DNA from: Candidatus Bathyarchaeia archaeon
GTDB lineage: Archaea > Thermoproteota > Bathyarchaeia > Bathyarchaeales > Bathycorpusculaceae
DNA length: 55,393 nt
Direction: 5' to 3'
NCBI GenBank assembly: GCA_038728085.1
Contig: JAVYUU010000006.1
Span: forward strand, 1 to 55,393
Made by a program: the position numbers and the translations under genes. Of the stretch, positions 1-7,421 are shown piece by piece. Under the pieces are notes generated by a model. That model was not told the DNA's origin. It did not search any database and worked only from the letters and a program-made list of their open reading frames with translations. Every line of letters starts with the position of its first letter. The first letter of the stretch is position 1.

Positions 1-102
1 ACGCCGACGGTGGCGGCTACGGATGGCATGCGCATCCTTTTTGGCGAAAAAATAGAAGTGAAAACAGCTAAACAAAAAGAGGGGCTGGATAAATTCTTTT
101 AA
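1..102 (+). CDS. C-terminal end of an unidentified protein with a PIP-box-like tail (partial)
   Basis: The frame is open from the first base to a TAA at 100-102 and encodes the last 33 residues of a gene that begins outside the window. The final residues read KEGLDKFF. This fits the spacing of a PCNA-interacting (PIP) box, with a hydrophobic residue at position 4 and two aromatics at 7-8, although the usual first glutamine is a lysine. Archaeal replication and repair proteins often end this way, so a DNA-processing role is possible. An OB-fold protein was considered because of the preceding DGMRILFGEKIEV stretch, but too little is visible to name a family. Confidence 0.6.
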   Translation, partial: TPTVAATDGMRILFGEKIEVKTAKQKEGLDKFF

Positions 103-144
103 GCGTTAGGCGCCTTTTCCCTAAAATAAAGGAAAGCTGAAAAC

Positions 145-819
145 ATGCGGATAGTCATACGCCTAGGCGGATCTGTCGTCGCCACACCCGTAAACACTGG
201 ACTAATAAGCGAATACGCTGCAATTTTGAAGAGGCTGAAGGCTGAAGGCCACACTTTGGCGGTTGTCGTCGGCGGAGGTGCATTGGCGAGGGAGTTCATA
301 AAAATCGCCAAAGAATTGGGCTTGCCGGAAAGGGATCAGGATGACTTGGCGATAGGCGTTTCAAGGCTTTACGCCCAGATGTTCGCTAAAACCTTGGGTG
401 AGCTGGCATGCGAGAAAATCCCCACAAGCGTCGAGGAGGCTGCCCAATGCTTGGAAAGGGGCAAAATTGCCGTTTTAGGCGGCTTAAAACCCGGCATGAC
501 AACAGACGCCGTCGCCGCCATGATGGCTGAACACATAAACGCCGACATTCTCATAAAAGCCACAGACCAAGAGGGAATATACACAAAGGATCCCCGCAGT
601 CATCCAGACGCCGTTAAACTGGAACGGCTTAGTTTCGAAGACCTCCCAAAGGTTTTAGCCGAAAACAGGCATAGGGCGGGGATCCATCAAATCCTAGATC
701 CGGAAGCCATAAAAATCCTAAAGGCTAAACGCATAAAGGTGCGCGTTTTAAGCGGTTTCAAGCCAGAGAATCTTTTGTTGGCAGTTGAAGGAAAACCCGT
801 TGGAACAATAATTGAGTGA
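145..819 (+). CDS. pyrH: Uridylate kinase (UMP kinase), archaeal type
   Basis: This 224-residue protein phosphorylates UMP to UDP using ATP in cytoplasmic pyrimidine nucleotide synthesis. It is a complete amino-acid-kinase fold of normal length for the archaeal UMPK branch. Visible motifs are the N-terminal LGGS phosphate-binding loop (about 7-10), the VVVGGG loop (about 40-45), the TTDAVAAMMAE segment (about 125-135) and the ATDQEGIYTKDPR nucleotide-binding segment (about 145-157). The ATG at 145 is preceded by a GGAAAG-like site. The gene follows the partial gene by about 40 bases. A separate TATA-like box lies after it, so the PadR/ABC genes downstream are probably a different transcription unit. 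Confidence 0.95.
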   Translation: MRIVIRLGGSVVATPVNTGLISEYAAILKRLKAEGHTLAVVVGGGALAREFIKIAKELGLPERDQDDLAIGVSRLYAQMFAKTLGELACEKIPTSVEEAAQCLERGKIAVLGGLKPGMTTDAVAAMMAEHINADILIKATDQEGIYTKDPRSHPDAVKLERLSFEDLPKVLAENRHRAGIHQILDPEAIKILKAKRIKVRVLSGFKPENLLLAVEGKPVGTIIE

Positions 820-842
820 AATGTTGCTTGTTGTCAGCAAGG

Positions 843-894
843 TTTATAAGGGAGTTTTCAATGTTGTTATCGAATTTGATATCAATGGTGATAT
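843..894 (+). promoter_or_regulatory. TATA box plus inverted-repeat operator candidate for the PadR gene
   Basis: A TATA-like TTTATAA lies at 843-849, which places transcription start near 870-875. Just after it are nested palindromes: TTGATATCAA at 876-885 is a perfect 10-base palindrome, and ATATCA-atgg-TGATAT at 879-894 is a six-base inverted repeat. GATA/TATC half sites recur from 868. A dyad covering the start site and leader of a regulator gene is the usual arrangement for autorepression. Assigning PadR as the binder is inference. Confidence 0.5.
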
Positions 895-897
895 GAC

Positions 898-1482
898 ATG
901 TTTGACGATGAAGAGTTTCCGCCACCCCCACCTCTTCCACCGTTTAGGCATTGGTTGAGGCATGTGGCTGCCGTGCCGAAGGGGTTTCTGCGTTTTCAAG
1001 TGCTTGAACTTCTGAGCGAGAAGCCCATGTCTGGTTCAGAGATTATCAATGAGATTGAAAGGCGTACTGGTGGCTGTTGGAAGCCTAGTCCGGGTTCTGT
1101 TTATCCGCTTTTGGCTTGGCTTCAGGATAACGGCTACATCCGTGAGGTGCCGTCTGAAGAGGCTGGTGTGAGGCGTTATGCGCTGACGGATAAGGGGAGA
1201 CAGCTTTTGGAAGAACAGCGGAAGGTGCGCTGCCACTTCCGCATGGGAAGAAAGTTTTTCGCCTTGCCCCTTATGGGTGGACTTTGGCTTCGCATACCAC
1301 CCGAAAAGGCCGAAGAAATCCGTGAATCTTTTAGGCGGTTATTTAAAGCCTTGTTTAGTTTGGGCTTAACTCTCGAGGAGCGTTTCAGCGAGCAAGCCCT
1401 AAAAGAAGCTTTAGCGGTTTTGAACGAAACCGCCAAACAGCTTGAGGAGATTGAAAAGCGGCTTAGGGGTGAGAAGGCTTGA
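898..1482 (+). CDS. PadR-family winged-helix transcriptional regulator
   Basis: This 194-residue protein has a PadR-type winged helix at about residues 28-105. The recognisable core includes FQVLELLSEKPMSGSEI, the GSVYPLLAWLQDNGYI recognition region and a wing ending in RYALTDKGRQLLEE. A proline-rich N-terminal arm precedes it, and a helical C-terminal half (about 135-194) probably forms the dimer interface. PadR proteins usually repress neighbouring exporter genes and are often released by a small ligand. The stop overlaps the TTG start of the next gene (TTGA), so it leads an operon with the ABC genes. A dyad lies over its likely transcription start. The ligand is unknown. Confidence 0.9.
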   Translation: MFDDEEFPPPPPLPPFRHWLRHVAAVPKGFLRFQVLELLSEKPMSGSEIINEIERRTGGCWKPSPGSVYPLLAWLQDNGYIREVPSEEAGVRRYALTDKGRQLLEEQRKVRCHFRMGRKFFALPLMGGLWLRIPPEKAEEIRESFRRLFKALFSLGLTLEERFSEQALKEALAVLNETAKQLEEIEKRLRGEKA

Positions 1483-2486
1483 GGGAGGACGTGATTAAGG
1501 CTGAAAGCTTGACAAAGGTTTTCAACCGAAGTTTGGTGGCAGTGGATCACATAACCTTCAGCGTCCGCGACGGCGAAGTCTTCGGTTTTCTGGGACCAAA
1601 CGGCGCAGGCAAAACTACAACCATAAACATGCTGATAACCGTGCTGAAGCCAACAGAGGGCACCGCATCCGTGCTGGGTTTCGATGTCGTCAAACAAGCT
1701 AACGAGGTCCGGAAGGTGATTGGCGTTGTGCCCCAAGAGTACACGGCGGATGAGGATTTAACCGGCTACGAGAACATACTGCTCTGTGCAGACTTGTATG
1801 GGATTCCTCGCGAAACTGCCAAAAAACGCGCCTTAGAACTACTGGAACTCGTGGAGTTAACAGACTTCAAGGACAAACGCGTTGAAACCTATTCCGGCGG
1901 GATGCGGCGAAGGCTTGAGCTTGCATGCGGCTTAATTAACCGTCCCAAAGTGCTGTTTCTGGACGAGCCGACTTTGGGTTTGGATGTGCAGACGCGGGCT
2001 GCCACATGGGAGTACATTCGCCGCTTGAAGAAAGAGTATGGCATGACCATTTTCATGACCACGCATTACTTGGAGGAGGCTGACGCCCTCTGCGACCGCA
2101 TAGCCATCATAGATCACGGCAAAATAGTCGTGACTGGCACACCCAGCGAACTCAAAGACAGCCTAGGCGGAGACATAATCACCATAGCCATCAAGGAAAA
2201 CGCCGACGTGACAGGCATAATTCAAAGCGTGGAAAACGTGAAAGAGGTTCGAAGGGAAAATGGCGCCTACCGTGTTAAGGCTGTGAAAGGCGAAGTCACC
2301 GCACCCCTAATAATTGAGGCTTTGCGGAGGAAGGGCTACACTGTGACAAGGCTTTCGCTTACAGAGCCAACCCTAAACGAAGTTTACCTAGAATATACGG
2401 GCAAGGCATTGCGGGACACCGAGGAGTCTTCTCGTGCAGAGTTTATGGCGCAGAGGCTTCACTTATGGAGGGCTAGAAGGAAATGA
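1479..2486 (+). CDS. ABC exporter ATP-binding protein, DrrA/CcmA-like
   Basis: This is a 335-residue ATPase subunit of an ABC-2 type exporter. Visible elements are Walker A GPNGAGKTT (about 40-48), Q-loop VVPQEYTADEDLT, signature YSGGMRRRLE, Walker B VLFLDEPTLGLD and switch histidine TTHYLEEAD. The roughly 90 residues after the nucleotide-binding domain match the C-terminal extension common in drug and lipid exporter ATPases. The start is TTG at 1479, overlapping the PadR stop. The next gene overlaps by ATGA at 2483. The adjacent membrane subunit and PadR regulator suggest efflux of a toxic or lipidic compound, but the substrate cannot be told from sequence. Confidence 0.93.
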   Translation: MREDVIKAESLTKVFNRSLVAVDHITFSVRDGEVFGFLGPNGAGKTTTINMLITVLKPTEGTASVLGFDVVKQANEVRKVIGVVPQEYTADEDLTGYENILLCADLYGIPRETAKKRALELLELVELTDFKDKRVETYSGGMRRRLELACGLINRPKVLFLDEPTLGLDVQTRAATWEYIRRLKKEYGMTIFMTTHYLEEADALCDRIAIIDHGKIVVTGTPSELKDSLGGDIITIAIKENADVTGIIQSVENVKEVRRENGAYRVKAVKGEVTAPLIIEALRRKGYTVTRLSLTEPTLNEVYLEYTGKALRDTEESSRAEFMAQRLHLWRARRK

Positions 2487-3433
2487 GCGACGCGAAAGCC
2501 GTAAACGAGTGTCAGCCAAGCTTCGCCAGAGGCTTGTGGGCTTTAACCCGCCGCGAACTCAAAAAGTGGCTCAACGACCCAGTTATGCTGGTAATGTTTG
2601 TGCTCCAACCTCTCATATGGATGGGCTTGCTGGGCAAATCCATGAACATAGGCGGGCTCCTATCAGCCGAAAACATAAAATTGCCACCTCAAATACCAAT
2701 CCCCGGCAATGCTGTTCTCTCTCCACCAGATCTTCCCGGCGTGGTTCTGGATGGCGCGGCTCTATCACGGATGTTCGCCGAAATGGGTTCAAAGATAATG
2801 GAGGATACGTTTGGCGTTGCAGACTACTTCAGTTTTATGGCTGTTGGCATGGTTTCCATGATCGTCATAACCACAACCATGTTCAGCGGCATGTCCATCG
2901 TATGGGACCGCCGTTTGGGCTTCTTGGACAAGGTTATAAGCACGCCGGTTTCGCGGGCAGCAATAATATTCTCGAAAATCCTAAACGCCACTTTCCGGGC
3001 AATGTTTCAAGCCACAGTGATTTTGGCGCTTGCCTATCTCTTGGGATTAAAGTTGAGCTCAACGTTTACTCCGCTAAACCTCTTGGGAGTTTATGCCGCC
3101 ATATTCCTTTTAGGCGTGGGACTCTCATCAGTTTTCATAGCCTTCTCCATAAGGTCCACTCGGATGGAGCGGCCTATGCAGTTTATAAGCCTCATAACCA
3201 TGCCGCTAATGTTTGCAAGCAACACCTTCTTCCCAACAAAGCTTATGCCAGACTGGATGCAAGCCGTCGCCACCGTTAATCCGCTCACATATCTAACAGA
3301 CGCCATCAGGCATTTAACCATACTGCCCATGGACACAGCCGCCCTAATAAGAGACTTCACTTATCTAGGCTTGTTCGCAGCAGTCCTAGCCACAATAGGC
3401 ATAGTCTTGGCATGGAAATACTTGACAAGGTAA
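2483..3433 (+). CDS. ABC-2 type exporter permease
   Basis: This 316-residue membrane protein is the permease partner of the preceding ATPase, with which it overlaps by four bases (ATGA). It has an N-terminal transmembrane helix (about 30-50), a polar extracytoplasmic loop of about 70 residues, then five hydrophobic segments between about 115 and 315. Typical ABC-2 features are the segment WDRRLGFLDKVISTPVSRAAIIFSKI and the late 'P-A-NPLTYLTDAIR' loop. The length is normal for the family. It probably exports the same unknown compound class as its partner. A gap of only 16 bases separates it from the second ABC pair. Confidence 0.92.
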   Translation: MSDAKAVNECQPSFARGLWALTRRELKKWLNDPVMLVMFVLQPLIWMGLLGKSMNIGGLLSAENIKLPPQIPIPGNAVLSPPDLPGVVLDGAALSRMFAEMGSKIMEDTFGVADYFSFMAVGMVSMIVITTTMFSGMSIVWDRRLGFLDKVISTPVSRAAIIFSKILNATFRAMFQATVILALAYLLGLKLSSTFTPLNLLGVYAAIFLLGVGLSSVFIAFSIRSTRMERPMQFISLITMPLMFASNTFFPTKLMPDWMQAVATVNPLTYLTDAIRHLTILPMDTAALIRDFTYLGLFAAVLATIGIVLAWKYLTR

Positions 3434-3449
3434 ATGCCGGTGCTCTTTA

Positions 3450-4136
3450 ATGGTTGTTGTTGAAACAGTTAACCTTCGGAAGGTGTACCTGCTTGGCAAG
3501 GTTCCAGTGGAAGCCCTTAGAGGCGTAAACCTAAAGGTTGAAGAAGGCGAATTCCTATCCATTTTGGGGCCTTCTGGAAGCGGAAAATCAACACTTCTGA
3601 ACCTTATAGGGGCTTTGGACAAGCCGACTGATGGAAAAGTCCTCATAGACGGCGTTGACGTTTCAACCCTCAACGAGGATAGGCTTGCAGATTTAAGGCG
3701 CCGGATAGGCTTCGTCTTCCAGTTTTTCAATTTGATTCCAAGGTTCACCGCCTTGGAAAACGTTGAACTTCCAATGGCTATTGCTGGCTTAGGCAAAGCG
3801 GAAAGGCGGAAACGCGCCATAGAGCTTCTTGAAACCGTCGGCTTAGCTGACAGAATAAACCATAAGCCTACCGAACTTAGCGGAGGCGAACAACAACGCG
3901 TAGCCATAGCCAGAGCCCTAGCGAATAATCCACGCTTTCTACTTATGGATGAGCCCACTGGAAACGTTGACTCGAAAAACGCCGACGAAATAATGAGGCT
4001 TGTAAAGCGCCTAAACGAGGAGAAAGGTGTGACAGTGATCATGGTTACCCACGACCAGCGCCTAGCAAAGGAAGCGGATCGAACAGTGCACATGTTAGAC
4101 GGCTTAATAGTGAATGAAGTGGTGAACAAGCCATGA
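3450..4136 (+). CDS. ABC transporter ATP-binding protein, MacB/LolD type
   Basis: This is a 228-residue ATPase of the MacB/LolD/FtsE class. Walker A GPSGSGKST is near residues 40-48, signature LSGGEQQRVAIARAL near 142, and Walker B FLLMDEPTGNVD near 165 has the class-typical 'EPTGN' sequence. H-loop is VTHDQRLAKEAD. The ATG at 3450 follows the ABC-2 permease by 16 bases, and the stop overlaps the ATGA of the next gene. Such ATPases power mechanotransmission through FtsX-like partners rather than ordinary substrate translocation, for example in antimicrobial peptide or lipoprotein handling. The substrate is unknown. Confidence 0.94.
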   Translation: MVVVETVNLRKVYLLGKVPVEALRGVNLKVEEGEFLSILGPSGSGKSTLLNLIGALDKPTDGKVLIDGVDVSTLNEDRLADLRRRIGFVFQFFNLIPRFTALENVELPMAIAGLGKAERRKRAIELLETVGLADRINHKPTELSGGEQQRVAIARALANNPRFLLMDEPTGNVDSKNADEIMRLVKRLNEEKGVTVIMVTHDQRLAKEADRTVHMLDGLIVNEVVNKP

Positions 4137-5416
4137 AGCCAAAAGACATTTGGACATATGCTTTCAGCGCCATAAAACTGCGGAAACTCCGCGCTGGCTT
4201 AACCACGCTAAGCGTCGTCATCGGCATAGCCGCCATAGTCGCGTTACTATCGATAACCCAAGGCCTGCAGGCAGCCATAGCCACCCAACTCCAGAAGGGG
4301 TTTGCAACAGACACGCTAATAGTTTCAGCGGGCGGAGGAATAGGCGTAGCAGAGTCAGGTTTCAGCCTACTAGTCAACGACACGGAAACAATAAGCCAGA
4401 TAGAAAACGTCACCGCAGCCCTAGCCATAATCCAACGAGTCGGCTACATAAGAACGACTGATGGAAAAGCTCGCCGCGTAACAATCGTGGGCGTAGACTT
4501 TGAAGCGTATAAGGCGATTTACAGTAGCACGTTTGTGGCTGAAAACGGAGAAATCCCATCTAACCCAGAGAACACCGCTGTGGTTGTCGGCAAGCAGGTA
4601 AGCGAACCATGGGGCAACGGAACACTGTTTTGCAGTGTAGGCGACACCGTTGAAATCATATGGACTAACACGACAGCAAGGCCTCTCAGAAACGAGTCTT
4701 ACATTGGCAGTGTGGCGGCGGTTCTCCAAGAAGTCGGCGGCTTCAGCATAGGCGGGCCGTCAGACACTAGCATTTACATTCCAATAACGCAGGCGCAAGC
4801 TTTCTTTGGAACGGGAAAGTGTGAAATGATAATTGTCAAGCTGAAAAACGATGACAAGGCAACCATTGAGAGCACCGCTAAAACCATAAGAAATGCATTC
4901 GGAGGCCAAGTCGCCGTTACGTCTGCCACGGCTGTTCTCAACATTATTTCGAGCGTTTTCTCCACCATAGAGCTTTTCTTGGCTGGAATAGCCGCCATAT
5001 CACTTCTGGTGGCTGGCATAGGCATAATGAACATCATGATTGTTTCGTTGATGGAACGCACACGGGAGATAGGCATCCTAAAAGCTTTAGGAATGAAAAA
5101 CCGCACAGTGCTACTCATATTCCTAACCGAAGCAGCCATAATGGGGCTGATGGGCGCCCTAATCGGCGTTGGAACAGGCTGGGGCCTAGCAGAGCTTGTC
5201 GTGAGAATATTCAGCGCCAACGGAGGCTTTGGAGGCGGCTTTCGGCAAGGCGGCCAAACGGCAGCTGCGGGCGCTGTGAGAATAACACCTCTTTTGACGC
5301 CCACAGTCCTGCTTGGAGCTATAGCCTTCGGCCTCGCAGTCAGCTCGGTCTTCGCCTTATACCCTGCTTGGAGGGCTTCAAGGCTTAAGCCCGTAGATGC
5401 CCTGAGATATGAATGA
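4133..5416 (+). CDS. MacB-like FtsX-family ABC permease
   Basis: This 427-residue protein has one N-terminal transmembrane helix (about 20-42), an extracytoplasmic MacB-type core domain of about 230 residues, and three C-terminal helices (about 275-300, 325-360, 385-410). The FtsX signature segment GIGIMNIMIVSLMERTREIGILKALG precedes helix three, and the protein ends with YPAWRASRLKPVDALRYE, the usual end of this family. It pairs with the preceding ATPase. No membrane-fusion protein is encoded nearby, as expected for a single-membrane cell. A glycine-rich insert (GGFGGGFRQGG) interrupts the loop before the last helix. Confidence 0.93.
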   Translation: MKPKDIWTYAFSAIKLRKLRAGLTTLSVVIGIAAIVALLSITQGLQAAIATQLQKGFATDTLIVSAGGGIGVAESGFSLLVNDTETISQIENVTAALAIIQRVGYIRTTDGKARRVTIVGVDFEAYKAIYSSTFVAENGEIPSNPENTAVVVGKQVSEPWGNGTLFCSVGDTVEIIWTNTTARPLRNESYIGSVAAVLQEVGGFSIGGPSDTSIYIPITQAQAFFGTGKCEMIIVKLKNDDKATIESTAKTIRNAFGGQVAVTSATAVLNIISSVFSTIELFLAGIAAISLLVAGIGIMNIMIVSLMERTREIGILKALGMKNRTVLLIFLTEAAIMGLMGALIGVGTGWGLAELVVRIFSANGGFGGGFRQGGQTAAAGAVRITPLLTPTVLLGAIAFGLAVSSVFALYPAWRASRLKPVDALRYE

Positions 5417-5513
5417 CCGCTTCCGTTTAGCAAATTATTTTAATACGCTTTTGCTCTTTCAAGGGCGGAGTTGCAGCATAGTGTTTAACCCCAAGAGAAG
5501 TTTAGGTGTACCG

Positions 5514-6908
5514 ATGGGCAGGTATGCCCACATAAAAACGCGTCCAATAGCCACTTTTGCCCTGATAATCGTGAACGTTGCTGTTTACGCTATAACATCC
5601 TACCAGCGCTTCTTCATGGAGATAAGTGATTATTGGGTGAGTGCCGGCGGTTTTGTTCCATCGCTTATCGCCGTGCCAACCCAGCTTTACCGGATTCTCT
5701 CCTCCATGTTTCTGCACGCTGATTTCTTCCACATCCTCTTCAACATGTACTTTCTATACCTTTTCGGCAGAGCCGTCGAAGATGTGCTGGGCAGATGGCG
5801 CTTCCTAGCCTTATACCTAGCCTCTGGAGTGGCTGCCTCCATATTCCACACAGCTTTCAGTTTTCTTGGCGGAGCCACAGCCTACGTGATTCCAGCCATT
5901 GGAGCGTCGGGCGCCATAAGCGGTGTTCTAGGCGCCTACCTAATCCTTTTTCCCGGCACTTCACTTGTGATGGCATGGCCTATCCTATATTTCCCAGTTT
6001 TCTTCAGGATGAAGGCAGCCTACTATCTAATCTTCTGGTTTGCAACTCAAGTGATTTACGGCTATGCAAGGCTTGGCGGGAGCACGGCGGTCTTCGCCCA
6101 TGCAGGTGGCTTCATAGCTGGAATAGCTTTGCTCCCCCTAGTTGTCAGCAGGGAAAGAATTATCCAGTTTAGACTTGCAAGACAGCAAGCCTTGTTTCCA
6201 GCCTATGTAATATTTACACCAGCGCCTGCCAGAAGTGCGGGTTTGGGCAGAACCACCAAAACCGTTATGGCGGTGCTTTTGGCTTCTCTGCTTTTCGGTG
6301 CAGCCTATGCCTCAAGCGGTTTATCCATTAGAGGTGACATTAAGTCCGCAACCATCCAGTATTCTTTTGAGGGGATACCCTACATGGACTATGTGGGCTT
6401 CCAGCTTGCCAACCTTGAAGGCCAGCTTGCCAGCGTATCGCTTGATGAAACCAGAATCCTATTAAACCGACTATATGCGGCTAAACTGCTTTATGACAAA
6501 GATAAAGCTGACCATGATGTGAGCCTAACAAACTGGAACACCACATTACTTATGAGAGTTGGAGGACGCCCGGCAACAGTGGTTGCCGTAGAATTGGCAG
6601 TAATAAGCTTTAATGGTAAATATGATGGGGATGGCTTCCTCAGCCATGGAACTGGCGAACTGGAAACTCAGGTGATCCTCATAGACTATTATGGGCGTCC
6701 ATCCGTCAGCGACTATATGGTGCATTACAGTTTTGAGCTGGCTTCACGAACGGTAAACCTAACCTACATAACGCAGTATGCGGGGTTTTTAGCGCTTGTT
6801 GCTACAGCTTTTGCCCTTGCGGTTGTTCTCACGAAAGATAGGGACTTAACCTTGATCGGCGAGGAACCCGAGAGGGCTTGGCGTCCTTTCCCTCCCTATC
6901 ACGTCTAG
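5514..6908 (+). CDS. Rhomboid-family intramembrane serine protease with a long C-terminal extension
   Basis: The rhomboid core occupies residues 1-210. It has the H-x4-H-x3-N element (H68, H73, N77), the nucleophile motif GASG with S132, and the catalytic histidine in AHAGG (H196). The core cleaves transmembrane helices of partner proteins. After it come another hydrophobic segment (about 250-270), a roughly 150-residue polar region presumably outside the cell, and a final transmembrane helix, so the protein is about twice rhomboid length. The frame is open back to 5409, but a TATA-like element near 5438-5445 implies transcription from about 5465. An AGGTG site before the ATG at 5514 supports the start chosen here; GTG 5481 is possible. 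Confidence 0.88.
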   Translation: MGRYAHIKTRPIATFALIIVNVAVYAITSYQRFFMEISDYWVSAGGFVPSLIAVPTQLYRILSSMFLHADFFHILFNMYFLYLFGRAVEDVLGRWRFLALYLASGVAASIFHTAFSFLGGATAYVIPAIGASGAISGVLGAYLILFPGTSLVMAWPILYFPVFFRMKAAYYLIFWFATQVIYGYARLGGSTAVFAHAGGFIAGIALLPLVVSRERIIQFRLARQQALFPAYVIFTPAPARSAGLGRTTKTVMAVLLASLLFGAAYASSGLSIRGDIKSATIQYSFEGIPYMDYVGFQLANLEGQLASVSLDETRILLNRLYAAKLLYDKDKADHDVSLTNWNTTLLMRVGGRPATVVAVELAVISFNGKYDGDGFLSHGTGELETQVILIDYYGRPSVSDYMVHYSFELASRTVNLTYITQYAGFLALVATAFALAVVLTKDRDLTLIGEEPERAWRPFPPYHV

Positions 6909-6935
6909 GATAAGATTTAAGGCTTGGTTAGACAA

Positions 6936-7421
6936 ATGTGTGGATGGTTTTGCAACGTGGTTAAGCGCTTTTATCCAAGCCAACCAGTGGTGGGCGTTGG
7001 CGCCGTAATAGTCTGCGACGGCAAAATCCTGCTTGTAAAGCGGAGAGGCGAGCCTGGAAGGGGCAAGTGGAGCGTTCCGGGCGGGCTAGTGGAGCTCGGC
7101 GAAACTGTTGAGGAGGCTGTTATCCGCGAGGTTAAGGAGGAAACAGGCTTAGATGTGGCTGAGCCTGAGCTTATAGACGTGGTGGACAACATTGTCCGGG
7201 ACGAGAAAGGCGAAATAAAATGGCACTTCATCATCCTAGACTTCTTTGTCAAGGTTAGGGGCGGAGAACTGCGGGCATCCGACGACGCCGAGGAAATCCG
7301 CTGGGTGCCGCTGGACGAGGCGGAAAAATACGATTTAACAAAAACTTTCAGGAGTTTTCTCCAACGGAATAAGGCGCGACTGAAAGAGTTTGACTCGTGC
7401 CATCAGTGTGGACGCCGCTAA
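6936..7421 (+). CDS. Nudix hydrolase
   Basis: This is a compact Nudix hydrolase of about 160 residues. The Nudix box G-x5-E-x7-RE-x2-EE-x-G is complete in the segment starting GGLVELGETVEEAV, followed by REVKEETGL. The flanking VGVGAVIV and GKWSVPGG strands are typical of the ADP-ribose pyrophosphatase/MutT-like group. It cleaves a nucleoside diphosphate linked to another moiety; the exact substrate cannot be deduced. The start is uncertain: TTG 6924, ATG 6936 and GTG 6957 are all in frame, and a TATA-like AGATTTAAG at 6913-6921 favours 6936 or 6957. The last 74 bases overlap the convergent herA gene. Confidence 0.88.
   Translation: MCGWFCNVVKRFYPSQPVVGVGAVIVCDGKILLVKRRGEPGRGKWSVPGGLVELGETVEEAVIREVKEETGLDVAEPELIDVVDNIVRDEKGEIKWHFIILDFFVKVRGGELRASDDAEEIRWVPLDEAEKYDLTKTFRSFLQRNKARLKEFDSCHQCGRR

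Noticed and set aside
2434-3279. 281-residue open frame on the + strand overlapping the ABC-2 permease
   Set aside because: It has a His/Arg/Asn/Ser-rich composition without membrane or domain patterns. The overlapping permease frame is a clear family member with an ATGA link to its ATPase.
3386-4129. 247-residue frame on the - strand opposite the MacB-type ATPase
   Set aside because: It is a serine/arginine-rich mirror frame of a strongly conserved ATPase gene. No motif or ribosome site supports it.
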